64,000 nucleotides of DNA, taken from Aselliscus stoliczkanus. Taxonomy: Eukaryota; Chordata; Mammalia; Chiroptera; Hipposideridae. The notes under the pieces are model-generated. The model was not told the DNA's origin, did no database searches, and saw only the letters and a list, made by a program, of their open reading frames with translations. Every line of letters starts with the position of its first letter. Within the stretch, counting starts at the first letter, position 1. Both the position numbers and the translations under genes were made by a program. Location of the stretch: contig CM066727.1 in the NCBI GenBank assembly GCA_033961575.1, positions 119,834,434 to 119,898,433 on the forward strand. The letters run 5' to 3'. Positions 24,165 to 35,955 of this stretch are shown here, piece by piece.

Positions 24165-24385
24165 TTGGAGTATTCTGGTGTCGTGGAAAGCAAATCAAAC
24201 TTGAGATAGGGAGATGAGATTTCTGGTTCTGGCTTTATTGTCAAATAATTCCCTGTACAACCTGAAGCAAATCTCCCAGCTTTCCTGGGCTTCAGATTTC
24301 TCTGACTAAAAGAAGCTTTGGGGGCTACTGATTATAAAATTCCTAGTACCTTTAAAAATCTTTGATTTCCCTCCTGGGAATTTTC
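24165..24385 (+). mobile_element. MIR-like fragment
   Basis: GAGATTTCTGGTTCTGGCTT...CCTGAAGCAAATCTCCCAGC...GGGCTTCAGATTTCTCTGAC has the MIR layout but is diverged. The SINE at 24403 was inserted next to its 3' end. Confidence 0.5.
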
Positions 24386-24402
24386 ATTATAGAACATATC
24401 TT

Positions 24403-24898
24403 TTTATTATTTTTAATTGGGGAATTGGGGGAGGGGAACAGTGCTGGGGAATTGGGGAAAGGGAACGGACAAGTTGTTGTCCTTCAGTCTTAGTTGTGGA
24501 GGGTGCAGCAAGCTCAGCTCCAAGTCCAGTTGTGCTGCTCAGCTCAAGGTGCTTGTTCAATTAGTTGCGAATGGGCATAGCCACCATCCCGTGGAGGGAG
24601 TCGAGCAAGCAGCCTTGTTGTTAAGAGCTTGCGCTCTATCCCCTGAGCCACCCGGGTGGCAGCTCAAGGTGCTGAGTTCAGTCTTAGTTGTGGGCAGGCA
24701 TAGCCCACCATGGAACAGGCAATCTTTTTGTTAGGAGCACGTGCTTTCACCAGCTGAGCCATCCTGCCACCTGTTGGCAGCTCAGCGGCAGCTCAATTCG
24801 GGCACAGCATCACTGGCCCATGTGGGACTCAAACCGGTGGCCCTGTTACTCAGAGCTCATGCTAACTCTTAACCAACGGAGCCACTCGGCCAGCTCAC
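24403..24898 (-). mobile_element. Trimeric tRNA-like SINE, copy 1
   Basis: On the minus strand three tRNA-like units follow one another: GGCCGAGTGGCTCCGTTGGT, then GGCAGGATGGCTCAGCTGGT, then CCGGGTGGCTCAGGGGATAG. Each has an A-box-like start and a CTCTTAAC/CTCCTAAC-type segment, and the units are separated by GAGCTGCC-type linkers. The tail module is CCACAACTAAGACTGAAGGAC followed by a duplicated CCCCAATTCCCCA block. Perfect 12-bp target duplication AGAACATATCTT at 24391-24402 and 24899-24910. The frames over it (24417-24734, 24688-24987) are artefacts. Confidence 0.9.
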
Positions 24899-25599
24899 AG
24901 AACATATCTTCCCCATCCCTACCCCCACACATATATTTCAATGTTTTTAGAATTAGATTATTTCACAATTCAAACACACATATTTGATCTCTCTCCTTCT
25001 CTTCCTTCTACTTCTTGCCTAAAATATGTCATGTGGATAGTGTAGCTGAGATTTAAGGCAAAAGAACAAAATCTAAAGATAGACAAACAACATCATATCC
25101 AGCATCATGAACAACAGCTAAAGCTATTCTGAAGGCTTGTTTTGTGCGTGAATGGCTTCTCTACTGAAAATTAGGGAAAGAGCACTTCGAATATCATTAC
25201 TCCTTAATTTCTTTAAAATTCAGGCTATCTTCTAGGGAATGAATTGTATTTTCTCAATACATTTGTCTCTGCAGTCATCCGCATGTATCTGTGACTAACC
25301 TGGATGAAGCCAAGCCAGTCTTTGCAGTCAGCTGAGAATACCAAGGCCCTTCTTTATTCCAGGCATATCCAAGTGGGAGAACAGCTTTCCTTTGTTTCGG
25401 GGAAGGATAGGGCGAAGGTTAGTTCATGGGTAGATTTTCCTGTTTGTAACATCTGAAACCAAGGGAGGTGCCAACAGTCTTGAAGGTTTTATTAAAGGGG
25501 AAATAGTTCTTGCTGGGGTAAAATTACAATGGATGTAAAATTCCTTCCCCCGGTTCACATCCTGGTGCTTCAGATGTGCACAAGACTAATCACACCATT

Positions 25600-25850
25600 T
25601 CCCTGCTAATGGTCCTTCAATTTCTCCCCTTTGCCTGCTAGATAGAAGTCCAAACACTTTAACACTTTCTAAACTCTACCCACAATTACTTGCAGTTTTA
25701 TGAATTCACCTTGCTGCTGTGTGCTTGGCGTAGCTATGCCACATTTTCACCTGGACAACTCAGCTGTTCAGGTTCAGCTCAGCTGTCATCATCTCCCCTT
25801 GGTAGCCTTTGGTAGCTTATCATTTAGGATAAGAACCTAGTCTTTGACAT
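25600..25850 (+). mobile_element. L2 3' fragment
   Basis: CCTGCTAGATAGAAGTCCAA...TTGCTGCTGTGTGCTTGGCG...GGACAACTCAGCTGTTCAGG...CATCATCTCCCCTTGGTAGCC has the order of a sense L2 segment. Confidence 0.6.
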
Positions 25851-25884
25851 CTCAAAACATCTCATTCTTCCCTCTATCCAAGAG

Positions 25885-26048
25885 ATTCTCAAACCTAGCT
25901 GCACAATGGGATCACTTGGAAAGTTATCAAAACACATCAATGCCCAGGCCCTGTTTGGAGTTTCTGATTCCACGGGTCTGGGTTATCAAGCTTCTCTATT
26001 TAATGTACCCAGGTGATTCTAATGTGCAGCCAATGACATTGTATTAAA
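25885..26048 (+). mobile_element. MER5-type hAT DNA element
   Basis: GAGATTCTCAAACCTAGCTGC, GGGATCACTTGGAAAGTTAT, GTTTCTGATTCCACGGGTCT and CCAGGTGATTCTAATGTGCAGCC are an almost full-length MER5-like copy. Confidence 0.75.
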
Positions 26049-26049
26049 A

Positions 26050-26695
26050 GTTTTATATTTATCTTTCCCCAAATGGAATTATTTATATTGATATGAATAT
26101 CCTCTGAGATTTAAAAAATGCCAAGTACTAGGAGGTGCTCAATCATAGTTTATGAATAATGCATAGATAAATAAGTAAATGACTCATACACCCTAACCTC
26201 CCATGCACTTATGTTTAGAAGCTCACCTATGTTCATGCAGTTATTGGGTGTAAGCAGTTGTGAAAAATAGAAGAATCCATGTGGATCCCAGGTGTTTGGG
26301 GACAAAAGATGCAATCTATTGGAAGTATCTGAGAAGACAAAATAAGGCCTGAAAGAAAACCTGGGAATTTTGAGTTAATTAAGAGCAGGTGTTGAGAAGA
26401 CAGTACCATGAAATTTGACCCGAGCAGGAACTTTGGAGGGGAAGACTAATGCAAGAGATTCTGGGACTAGAGATCAGGCAAAGGGAACAACCAGTTCAAA
26501 ACATAAGAGACTAACTTCTTACTACGCAGAAAAGAAATACAAGGTAGTGGAGTCTGTCGAGGAGACTTAGCTTTCTCTAAGACCTAGGATCCAGTGCCTA
26601 AATGTCAAGGTGTCTCAGTAGCCAGAGGAAAAATCAGCAGAATAGGAGTCAAGCTCGAGTATCACTGGACCCCACTCTACTCTGTTCTATGGGTC
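26050..26695. other. Unannotated non-coding stretch
   Basis: No repeat family or exon recognised. Confidence 0.4.
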
Positions 26696-26699
26696 ATAA

Positions 26700-26855
26700 C
26701 ATATGCTAAGTGCTCTATATACATCATCCCACTTCACAGGCAAGGTTAGACTTATACAGTAGGATTTCTTATTGCCCATTTTGCAAATGAGGACACCAAG
26801 GTTTAAGGGAGTTGAGTAGCATTCCCAAGTCACCTGTACTACAAATGGTAAATGT
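26700..26855 (-). mobile_element. MIR SINE fragment
   Basis: CTAAGTGCTCTATATACATCATCCCACTT...CCCATTTTGCAAATGAGGACACCAAGG...CCCAAGTCACCTGTAC is a reverse-complement MIR core. Confidence 0.65.
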
Positions 26856-26859
26856 CATC

Positions 26860-28975
26860 TTCTAAATGGCCAGTGAGCATTACTGACCTGATGACTGCTA
26901 CGGAAGAGAGATATTGGAGAAAATGGAAAGATGGGCTGGAATTCCAAGGCCTCAATCCCAAAAGAGGGCTTGATCCTCCAGTCCTGGCAGTGGACTGAGA
27001 GACTGCAGGTGAAGGAAACTTTCATTGATGGTTACCTCAGTATTTTGATTTTAAAAAGCTCCACTTGCCTGGATGCAGGGCCACTAAGTGGCCCGTAACG
27101 GTGAGGATACAATGTATCCCTGTTCTGGACTCCTAGTGAATATATTCTGTGGGGGCACATGCTCTTTCTCAGAGGAGGGAAGATGGATAAGAACACTTAG
27201 AATTCCGTGATTCGAAAAGATGGAGGGATGTTTGGGTATAAAGTTTGAACTGTTATCTATTTATTTTTTTAAAGGATGAGTTACTAATTCATTACTTTAG
27301 TAATACAGGAATTGGTTGTGTTCCATATAATGTGTCATTACAATTTTAATCTTAAAATATTTGGTTTGCCATGTTAAGGGGAATTCCTAGTCCCTCTTGA
27401 CTATTGAGAGTCTGTGTTTGGGCAAGCTTCTCCTCTCTTATCTTACGCCTTTAAGTTCCAAAACAAGGTCTGATTTTAACTATTAATCTAACCAATCAGT
27501 TTAGTCTATCTACGTTATGGTGTGATGAAGGTGTCTGCTGATTTTGGGCCACTAAAACCCAAAACTTACCTTATCAATCAACTTCGATGACTAAATTCAT
27601 CTGGAATAGTTCCTGCAATTTCCACCTTCATGCAAAGCATGCTGGAGATACTGGCCTTTTCTCCAGCCCTGTACACAATTCCTGTCAGTAGAAACTATAA
27701 TCATCCTGTTGTAAGAGATGTTTGCTGTCAACCTGCCAGGAGTAGGTTGGAGTTGGAACATTTCATTGGCTTATTGGGAAATAACCTGAGTTTTGAGCTT
27801 CATTGAATCTGGGTTCAAATCCTGACTGTGCCATCTGCAAACAGTTCCAGGGCCAAGGAAAACTTAAAAAAAAGTTGGTTTCTTTCCTTGTCTCTCTTTG
27901 TGGAGAAACAATGCATGTTTCTTTCCAGTAGATCATTTTTGTGATCCAATCATGTATACATACCCTCTATATAATAAACCCACACAAAAAGCACACGTGA
28001 TGGCTCTGACTCTCCACTGCCTTTGGTTTGTTTTCAAGAAGCCAGGATTTCACAAACAGATCAAAAGCAGTCTATATTTCATGGTGATTTATTTTCTCAC
28101 CTTTCTCCAGAAAGTGGAGGTTCTATTACCCCTGGCTTCCTGACATATGAAAAAGTATATTCCTTCTCTCTCAGCCTGTGTTGCCTGATAACAAATTCAG
28201 ATGAGCACTTTCCAAATTATAAAAGAGAAGGTGGCTGCCACGGGCATTTATAACTGACCTTATTTCAGAATTCACTTTCCAGAAGAGGCAGGGTGTGTCA
28301 TGAGATTTCTCTAAAGGTAGTCAAAACAAATGGCAATGCCTGACCTTGGGCATGCTCTCTCACCAGTTCTGGTCTGGGTTTGTTTCTTTTTGTGAGAGGC
28401 AGATGGTGCCACATGGCATCTAAGGTCCATTCCTCCTCTCACATATTTGAGTCTACTTCTTACTGATTTATAAGAAAATACATTGACTTGTCCAATGATA
28501 AAAAGATGCTAAATGGCAAATATTTAAATAGAGAACTGGTCTTTCTCCTCTCTCTCTCTCATGTCTGGCTTGTAAAGTTATTGTAATGATCACTCTTTCA
28601 TCACCCACCTAATCCCATAAAACACCTCTCACTATATAAATGCACATGGCCATTTTCTGTAGTAATTACTTATTCTGCCCGTGGGAATCAGGGCTGTGCT
28701 AAAGGCCAGTAAGGCATCGAGACAGCTTTCTGCCAGCAGCCTTTATTTTTCCCTCTGGGCAAAAGGTTTACTGTGACTGAGACCAGTCACTGTATTGTCT
28801 TCTCCTGAGGGAGAATTACCAACCATGGCTTACGTGCTCCAAATGCTGGCAATATGTGCCACAAGGATGGGGGAGAGGGAAAGAATGTTTATTAGTTGAA
28901 ATAAATGAGACATAATAGATTCTCCTTGTTGTGTCTCTCTATATTGCTCAGTATTAAATGAAAATACTTTATATA
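26860..28975. other. Mostly unannotated; MIR head at about 27770-27850
   Basis: GAATCTGGGTTCAAATCCTG then ACTGTGCCATC near 27806-27836 is a clear MIR tRNA-side fragment on plus. The remaining roughly 2 kb shows no recognisable element or exon. Short open frames at 27898-28253 lack features. Confidence 0.45.
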
Positions 28976-28979
28976 GTGA

Positions 28980-29115
28980 TCTCATTTCTTCTTTTACACC
29001 CATAACCCTCCTTCAGAGAAAGTCTTATACTTCTTTTACAGCTAATAACATGGAGTGCTCAGAGATGTAAATAAATTTCCCAAGGTCACTCAGGTCTCTG
29101 GCTACAAAGCTGGTG
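28980..29115 (-). mobile_element. MIR SINE fragment
   Basis: TTTCCCAAGGTCACTCAGGTC, preceded by a diverged core and followed by AGCTGGTGCTCATTTCAC, is MIR in reverse complement. Confidence 0.6.
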
Positions 29116-29399
29116 CTCATTTCACTTCATCAGCATGGCCCCTGCCAGGAATTCCTAAATGTGTTTATAGTGGGTAAAGAAAACAATTGTTCTAGGATGT
29201 GAAGAAACCCTGAGATAACCGGCACCACCGAGGCAAGCCTGCCAAAATGGAGTATTCCATATTTGCAAATGAACCTGGAAATAAATACTAAACTAGGTGA
29301 CATCCCACGCATATGCCAGAGGGGTTTGAATCCTTTTTCCCAGTAGAATCACAGAAGGCAGACATTATTTGAGATGTAGTAATATTGGATACTATTGAT

Positions 29400-29560
29400 T
29401 AAACTCATTATGCTCCTGGTGTTGTGCCAAATACTTCAGAAGCATTTGCTCATTTACCTAGACAATGCCCCATGAGATGATGACAATTCTCATATAGAAG
29501 TGAGCATTGAGGCTTATAAAGAGGTGTTACTTATCCAAGGGGCATGGCTTGGGAATATTG
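29400..29560 (-). mobile_element. MIR-like fragment
   Basis: GTGCCAAATACTTCAGAAGC...CTCATTTACCTAGACAATGCC...TGAGGCTTATAAAGAGGTG matches the MIR reverse-complement layout; diverged. Confidence 0.5.
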
Positions 29561-30600
29561 GAATCCTGATATATCTGAACCTAAAGCAAAGTGCTTCTGC
29601 TGACTACTCGATAAAGTCTCTGCACATTGATGTCTCAGAGAGTCTTGCTCTTCCTCTCTATTGGGTCTGCACTTTCGTATGGTAACTTGAAAAACTTGTG
29701 AGAGTCACTCTTGTGGATACAGAATATTCACAACTGGCCATAAGAAGTCTAGGGATGATCAGCTCTGTAAGTTCTCACTGTGCTTACATTCGTTAAAAAT
29801 AGCAATTAAAGTGGAAGAAGGCAAAGGGAAAAATCTCTGTCCCAAATGAGGTCACTTGAATGATAGAACAATCTCAGCAATTATTTAGAGGGAACAGAGC
29901 AGATTAGAGATCAGAAATAGAACTACAAAGAGACCCTCTCCAGAAGCTGCCTTCCTGGCAGCATTTCCCTGAAAGATCACTTATTGTTTAGTTTAATAGT
30001 TTCAAAAATAATAAGGAATAACAAGATCTGCTGAGCTAGATTGATTAGAAGATAAAAGATTCCCATCAATGGAATGTTTTCCGTAGATGGTAGCATAAGG
30101 AGGCCAAACCTAGCAGGTCATCATTATGGAAAAGTATGTAAATACTGCCCTTTGGTTTCACAATACCAACATTTAATCAATCCTAGCCTAATCCAAGTGT
30201 GTTTGCCTTGGGATGTTAATCTTTCAGATCATGGTTTTCACTCCTTAGCTGAAAGCTGATTATGACAGCAGATCTTTTCCTAGAAACTGAGTGGGTTTAA
30301 AATCTGTAGTGACCTGATATAAGTGGATTAGACAGAAAAGGTCAGAGATGGGAAATGAATCAGGGTTGGCCATGCATGTTACAGCTGTGTGGGATGAAGG
30401 GCAGCCAACACATTCCCTGGAGTCTGGTGGAATGGACTGGCCTTGTAGCATCTGCCAGCCTCTTCTCTCATCTGACTGACAGCACACATAAGACTTTTTC
30501 AAAATGGCAGAAACAAGAGCTTCTGTGTTTGTATCCAGTTTAGAAACATCATCTCCAACTTCCAACTCAGGCTAGATGTGTGTAGGCATTTGGAAGGTAA
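29561..30600. other. Unannotated non-coding stretch
   Basis: No repeat or exon recognised. Minus-strand open frame at 30260-30565 (101 codons) overlaps a plus-strand frame and carries no recognisable domain. Confidence 0.4.
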
Positions 30601-30614
30601 TGGGAAAACAAATT

Positions 30615-30720
30615 CATTCGTTTTTTAAATATTTATTGAGTATCTATAAATATGCCAAACATTATGGAAGATGTGATATAGATGGAGAAATAGGACAAAG
30701 CTATTGGAAAACAAAAGCAA
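30615..30720 (-). mobile_element. L2 3' end fragment
   Basis: ATTCATTCGTTTTTTAAATAT then TTATTGAGTATCTATAAATATGCC is a short antisense L2 3' end. Confidence 0.5.
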
Positions 30721-30945
30721 TGCAAAATGGTTCATGCTAAGTGCAAAAAGAGGCAGAGGCCAAATTTTAAACACATGAAGCAATCACTGACAGCAGAGAG
30801 TTGCTGCTCTCAAAGAGTTACAGACTAGATACTTATAATCAGAGAAATGAAAATTTCTTTAAATATGGTAGGTGACAGACAACATTGCTTTTCTATAGTA
30901 ATCAATATATTATGATGGCTTAGACATAAAAAATTTAGACCTTTT

Positions 30946-30947
30946 GA

Positions 30948-31002
<55 letters not shown>

Positions 31003-31091
31003 GAGGGAAGGAAGAAAGGAAGGAAGGAAGGAAGGAAGGGAGGAAGGAAGGAAGGAAGGAAGGAAGGAAGGAAGGAAGGAAGGAAGGAGAA
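30946..31091. repeat. (GAAA)n-(GGAA)n compound microsatellite
   Basis: A GAAA array to about 31000, then GGAA/GGGA units to 31091, an all-purine run of roughly 145 bp. The Phe/Leu/Pro/Ser-rich minus-strand frames across it are artefacts. Confidence 0.97.
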
Positions 31092-31965
31092 ATTCACCCA
31101 CCTAATCCCACAATGGAAATACCATGAGAGAGGGCTTAGAAGAGATATTAGTTCAAAGATATTTTATGTTTTCTATCCATTTCTTAATCCAAGATCCATA
31201 TAGCATTGTTTATAAGATTCAATTTTAGTAGAAGTCAGCATTTACCAGTTCTATACACATAAGAATGAAACAAAGTTCAGAGACAAGGTGGCCCAGGAGT
31301 AGAAGAGCAAAATTCAGGTGTCTTGACTCTGTGTTGCCCCCGTAATCTTTGTTATGATTCTGAACTTGGCTGTTCCTGAAAACAAGGTATGAGATTCTCA
31401 GAGAAAAGATAAATAAATGTTAAGTTATGATAATAACTGAATCACTGGTTGGCTGCTATCTAGGACACAGAACAAATGTATGTAAAGAAATAAGCCCTAG
31501 CTTTCTGAAAGACCATAGGAATTGAGAGCAAGCTCCGTACTTGCATTTGCAGGGTGGGCCATGAAGATGTTGATCACTGTGCAGCTGGGAATTTCCTGCC
31601 TCCAATCGAGTTTGTTCCCCAACCTGCTATTATTAGAACATAGGGATAAACCTTGGAGTTTCCCTAAATCTGAGAGTATTTTTTTCAACCTTCTCCATTC
31701 TCAATAACATAGTCTAACTTCCCTAAAAAGATGGATCTATGGATGTGTTAAGAACTTGATATTTTCACTTCTTCTATATCCCCTCCAATTTTCTCTCTTA
31801 ATCTACATCTTCAAGTGGTTGACATCATCACCTTTAAGGAAAAGGCTATCATTTCTTTCTCCTGACCATTCACACAGATCAACTGCCTCACACATGGGAT
31901 AAACCTGTTCCATCATTACAAGTTTGGGTTACCTTTCCTGCTAAACTTAATTGTCTTTAAAGCAT
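31092..31965. other. Unannotated non-coding stretch
   Basis: No repeat or exon recognised between the purine microsatellite and the MaLR LTR. Confidence 0.4.
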
Positions 31966-31969
31966 TTCT

Positions 31970-32509
31970 GAGGTGGAGTTAACATATCTGTAAATTTTTG
32001 ATCAGAGCGACAAATCAAGAGGTGGAGTCCATGTCACATTCTCTCCTTAAACCTGGGAGGTCTTGACAAACAGAATGCTGGAAAGGAGATCCTGGGTGAC
32101 ATCTGAAGTTAGGTTGCAAAAGTGCATGTAGCCTTTGCCAGTCTTCTGAGACAGTCTGTCTTGGGGCTTTTGCCCCCATGTAAGAGATTCACTTATCCTG
32201 TGTCTACCACATGGAAAGACCACATGGAGATATCAAATTGAGAAAGTCATGCCTGAGGACCCCCAGCTAGTCTGAGCCCCAGCTGTTTGTCTTCCGAGTA
32301 TGGCATCAGATGCAGGTGATGATGCAGGTGATGAAGCCTTTGTGATAATTTCAGTCCCAGACACTGCCTGACTACAACCTCATGTGATCCTGAGTAAGAA
32401 CTGCCTACCCACACTAAGTCAATGCCCAGGTTTGTGAGCAAAATAAGAGTTATCATTGTTTTAAGCCACTGTTTGAAATATTTTGCACATGGTAATAGAT
32501 AACGAAACA
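31970..32509 (+). mobile_element. 5' LTR of an MLT1-type MaLR element
   Basis: Diverged MLT1-like LTR. The most readable part is the 3' third: GACACTGCCTGACTACAACC, AGTAAGAACTGCCTACCCAC, ATTGTTTTAAGCCACTGTTT and the terminal ATAGATAACGAAACA. The 5' boundary is uncertain by tens of bases. It is followed immediately by MLT1 internal sequence, which makes it the upstream LTR rather than a solo copy. Confidence 0.65.
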
Positions 32510-34104
32510 GATTCTGAGAACTGGAAGTTGGGTGCTGCCATAACAAACCTAAAACCTGGGGGTCATTGACTCTGGGATTTGGTGGTGGGCAGAAGTTAGG
32601 AAGAGTTGGAAGAGACTGCTAGGGGAAGCCTGATAGCCCTTGAGGAGCCTATTAGAAGGGCTAAAAGAAAGTGAGGAGATTGTTATGAAAAACTAGAGAA
32701 AAGTTATCCTTATCATGTATTGGCAGAAATTTTACCAAGACTGTCACTTACAGTGACAGAAAATACTAAAGATGCATAATGAACGGGTGGATTTGGCCAA
32801 GAAGAATTCTAACCAGAATGTTGAAAATGCCAAATGGTTTCTTTTAGTCATATACAAGTATGTAGAGAGATGAGTTTTAAAAAGGAACTGTTTAATTTTC
32901 AAGCAAATTTTAAGAAAATATTTAAAAATCCAATACTTTCTGTATTTAAATATAAAATTATTTCTTAGTCTCAGTCTTTTTATACAGCAGAGAATTCTTA
33001 AATTAAGAAGGGGTATCAAACCAAAGATCAAATCGAAAAGCTGAAGAGCCTTAGTTAATACCTTGGAAAGATTTAGGGTAATAATGTCTCATAGTTCTTC
33101 ATAGAAGAACTTTGAAACAAAGTTCTTCTAAGGATCTTAAGGACATCAGACAGACTCTCTCAATTAAACAATGACACTTCTAATAATCTTAAAATTGTGG
33201 TCCCATATAACAGCTTTACAGGAATGTTAAGGTGGAGAAAGGGTTATATTAAGGAGATTTGCAGGCAGGGCTTTTGTCAAATGGAATATACTCCAATAAG
33301 AATGAAAGGAAGTCCACAGAGGTTTTTTGGTTTGTTTGTTTTGGTATCTGTTGAGATATAATTGACAAATAACATTATATTAGTTTCTGGTGTACCAAAT
33401 AATGAGTAGATATTTGTGTATATTTTGAAATGAGCACCACACAAGTCTTGTTAGCATCCATCACCACACATAGTTGCATTCTTTTTTAACAAAAAATGCA
33501 ACTACAGGATTGTATTAATTAATATTTTGTCAGAGCAGACTAAAAGGGACAGAAATGGTATGAAATAAAATGGTCTTTGGACTCCAGAATTTCCATGGGC
33601 AGGAAGCAGAATCACAAAACTCTTCATCTTCACATACAGGGCACATTTTTACATAAAAGGAAAGATCATTTAAAAGAGACAACCGAGAAACTGAAGGGGA
33701 GATCCAAGAGCAATGGGGAATTTTTTCCTAGGTAGTAGGACCGAGACCTGAAAAAGGAACTAGCAGTGATGTCTGGCTGGCTGGATTTCAAAATTACTAT
33801 GAACCAGTTACTGTTGTGAGCTTTCCTTTTCCTCTAGTTTCAGCAAGAATGTCTATAGTGGTTAACTGATGCATAGGACACCATTGCATGTTGGGTATAT
33901 AGGTCTTAATTCACAGGTCTTCAGATTGAAAGGGTACACAACCTCACCCAAGGATCTTCATTTGTACCTGGATCTGATTTGATAATAAGATTCTGAACCT
34001 TCAACCTAAGCCTGATGAGACACTGGGGAGTCCTGGAAGGGGTGAATTTATGGATGTTTTTTGCATGTAAGAGAAATGCAAATAATTTGTGGCCAGTGGG
34101 CACA
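32510..34104 (+). mobile_element. MLT1-type MaLR internal region
   Basis: Starts just after the LTR with GGAAGTTGGGTGCTGCCATAAC, continues with GGTGGTGGGCAGAAGTTAGG and GGAAGAGACTGCTAGGGGAAG, and near its end has GATGAGACACTGGGGAGTCC and GTTTTTTGCATGTAAGAG. This matches the non-coding MaLR interior. MaLRs are non-autonomous relatives of ERVL and lack gag-pol-env coding capacity. No retroviral protein frame is present. An antisense L1 3' UTR fragment is nested at 33321-33505. Confidence 0.65.
33321..33505 (-). mobile_element. L1 3' UTR fragment nested in the MaLR interior
   Basis: TGTTGAGATATAATTGACAAA, TTAGTTTCTGGTGTACCAAAT and AAATGAGCACCACACAAGTC are the reverse complement of an L1 3' UTR. 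The surrounding sequence on both sides reads as MaLR interior, implying later insertion. Confidence 0.6.
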
Positions 34105-35093
34105 CTTTGTAATTTGAAAATACGTTCACAATTTTTTTTTAAAGATTTTACTGGGGAAATTAGGAGAGGGGAACAGTGTTGGGGAATTGGGGAAGGGGAA
34201 CATCCAAGTTGTTGTGCTTCAATCTTCGTTGTGGAGGGCACAGCTAGTTTAGCTCCAAGTCCAGTTGTGTCATCAGCTCAAGGTGCTGTGTTCAATTAGT
34301 TGTGGGTGGGCGTAGCCACCAACCTATGTGGGAGTCGAACCGGCAGTTTTGTTGTTAAGAGTGCGTGCTCTCTCCCCTGAGCCATCTGGGGGGCAGCTCA
34401 GCTCAAGGTGCCTAGTTCAGTCTTTAGTTGCGGGTGGGCATAGCGCATCATCTGGAACAGGCAATCTTGTTGTTAGGAGCACATGCTCTCACCAGCTGAT
34501 CCATCCTGCCACCTGTTGGCAGCTCAGCAGCAGCTCAGCTCGGGTGGAGCTCACTGGCCCACATGGGAACTGAACTGGTGACCCTGTTGCTCAGAGCTCG
34601 CACTCTTAAGCAAGCTCTTAACCGACTAAGCCACTCAGCAGGCCCACATTCATAATTTTTTTAACACTCCTCCCATCAAGAATTAGACTCTAATTCCTGT
34701 CCCTTGGAACATTAAATCCAAGCCCAGGTCTTAAAACAAGTAACAGCTCAACCTAGCTCTCTCTTGAAACACTCATCTTTGCAACCCCCCAGCCTTGCTG
34801 TGAGAAAGCCCAGGCTAAATGGAGAGTCCCAAATGGAAACAAACCAAGGCCCAACCCTCAGCCCCAATGGAGCTCCCAGTCAACAACCAGCACCAACTTG
34901 TCAGCCATATGAGTGAGACTCTTTGGAAGCGAAGCTCCAGGCCTCTGTCAAGTTGCTGCCACATGAAGCAGAGACAAGTTTCGGCAGACAAACCCTGCCC
35001 AAACTGCAGGTTTGTTTGCAGAATAAACTACTGTTGTTTCTTTATGCAATTAAATTCAGGATGTTTTGATATCTACCAATAGTAAAAGAAACA
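34105..35093 (+). mobile_element. 3' LTR of the MLT1-type element, split by a SINE
   Basis: About 34 bp of LTR precede the SINE and about 430 bp follow it (34663-35093), including TTTTTAACACTCCTCCCATC, CTAATTCCTGTCCCTTGG, AGAATAAACTACTGTTGTTTC and the terminal AGTAAAAGAAACA. AATAAA at about 35020 is in the position of the LTR polyadenylation signal. It is homologous to, but strongly diverged from, the upstream LTR. Confidence 0.6.
34139..34645 (-). mobile_element. Trimeric tRNA-like SINE, copy 2, nested in a MaLR LTR
   Basis: Same three-unit architecture as the copy at 24403: minus-strand units start TGAGTGGCTTAGTCGGTTAA, GGCAGGATGGATCAGCTGGT and CCCAGATGGCTCAGGGGAGA, with the same tail and duplicated CCCCAA block. 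Target duplication ACGTTCACAATTTTTTT (34122-34138) against ACATTCATAATTTTTTT (34646-34662), 15 of 17. Confidence 0.9.
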
Positions 35094-35101
35094 GTTTCTC
35101 T

Positions 35102-35105
<4 letters not shown>

Positions 35106-35154
<49 letters not shown>
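35106..35154. repeat. (TA)n microsatellite
   Basis: About 24 uninterrupted TA units just downstream of the MaLR LTR end. Confidence 0.97.
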
Positions 35155-35158
<4 letters not shown>

Positions 35159-35278
35159 TTGAGATACATTAACCTCAATATTAATTTCTGTTCACTCCTT
35201 TCCTAAACTTAATCAGTGCCAGGTGATACTCCATCCTTATGATGCCAAAGATTGATGACAGTCAGTGAAAATACAGAG

Positions 35279-35333
35279 CATATCTATATCTATATCTATA
35301 TCTATATCTATCTATCTATCTATCTATCTATCT
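35279..35333. repeat. (TATC)n / (TATATC)n microsatellite
   Basis: TATATC hexamers change into a pure TATC array. Likely length-variable. Confidence 0.97.
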
Positions 35334-35339
35334 ACACAT

Positions 35340-35575
35340 ACATATAGCATTTATTGGTTAGGCCCTATTCTATGTGTATTACATGTATTAATTCATTTCA
35401 TTTTCATAACAACTCTATGAGGAGAAACTTTGATATTCCCATTCAATAGATAAGGAAACAGAGGCATGAAGAAGTTGACCAAGTAACTTGACCAAAGGCA
35501 TATAGCTGGAGGTTCTGAACCTGTGACCCAGACAGTCCATAGTCCATAGCCATTATGCTTCTCTGCTTCTTATGA
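35340..35575 (-). mobile_element. MIR SINE
   Basis: CATTTCATTTTCATAACAACTC, GATAAGGAAACAGAGGCATGAAG and AAAGGCATATAGCTGGAGGTTCTG are a fairly complete reverse-complement MIR. Confidence 0.7.
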
Positions 35576-35734
35576 TTGTATTTTCTACATTAATTTTTCC
35601 ACTTGCCATTAACACCAGAGAACCTCTTCACCTCCATATCTCTAGCTTTTACCTTCAGTTGAGGGAACCTCTTATTCCTACTAAACAGACCATGGTTTAC
35701 ATTTTGTCCTTAAAGGCCAGATTTACTGAGATCA

Positions 35735-35955
35735 GCTAGCTATGGTCCCTGGGCCAAGTCTGACCTGCCCCCTGCTTTTGTAAATAAAGTATTGTTTTGT
35801 TTTTAAACACAGCCACACTTGTTAATTTATGTTTTGTCATGGTTGCCTTTACTATACTGCAGAGCTAAGTAGTTGCGACAGAGACCACATGGCCCACAAA
35901 ACCTAACATGTTACTATCTGGTCCTTTACAGAAAAAGTTTGCTGACTCCTGAGTT
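35735..35955 (+). mobile_element. Non-autonomous hAT-type DNA transposon fossil, copy 2
   Basis: Same family as 7290-7482 but better preserved: TTGTAAATAAAGTATTGTTT, AACACAGCCACACTTGTTAA, AGTTGCGACAGAGACCACAT, GGCCCACAAAACCTAACATG and TTTACAGAAAAAGTTTGCTGA. Confidence 0.75.

Noticed and set aside
30825..31101. Frames encoding Phe/Leu/Pro/Ser repeats
   Set aside because: Direct translation of the GAAA/GGAA microsatellite.
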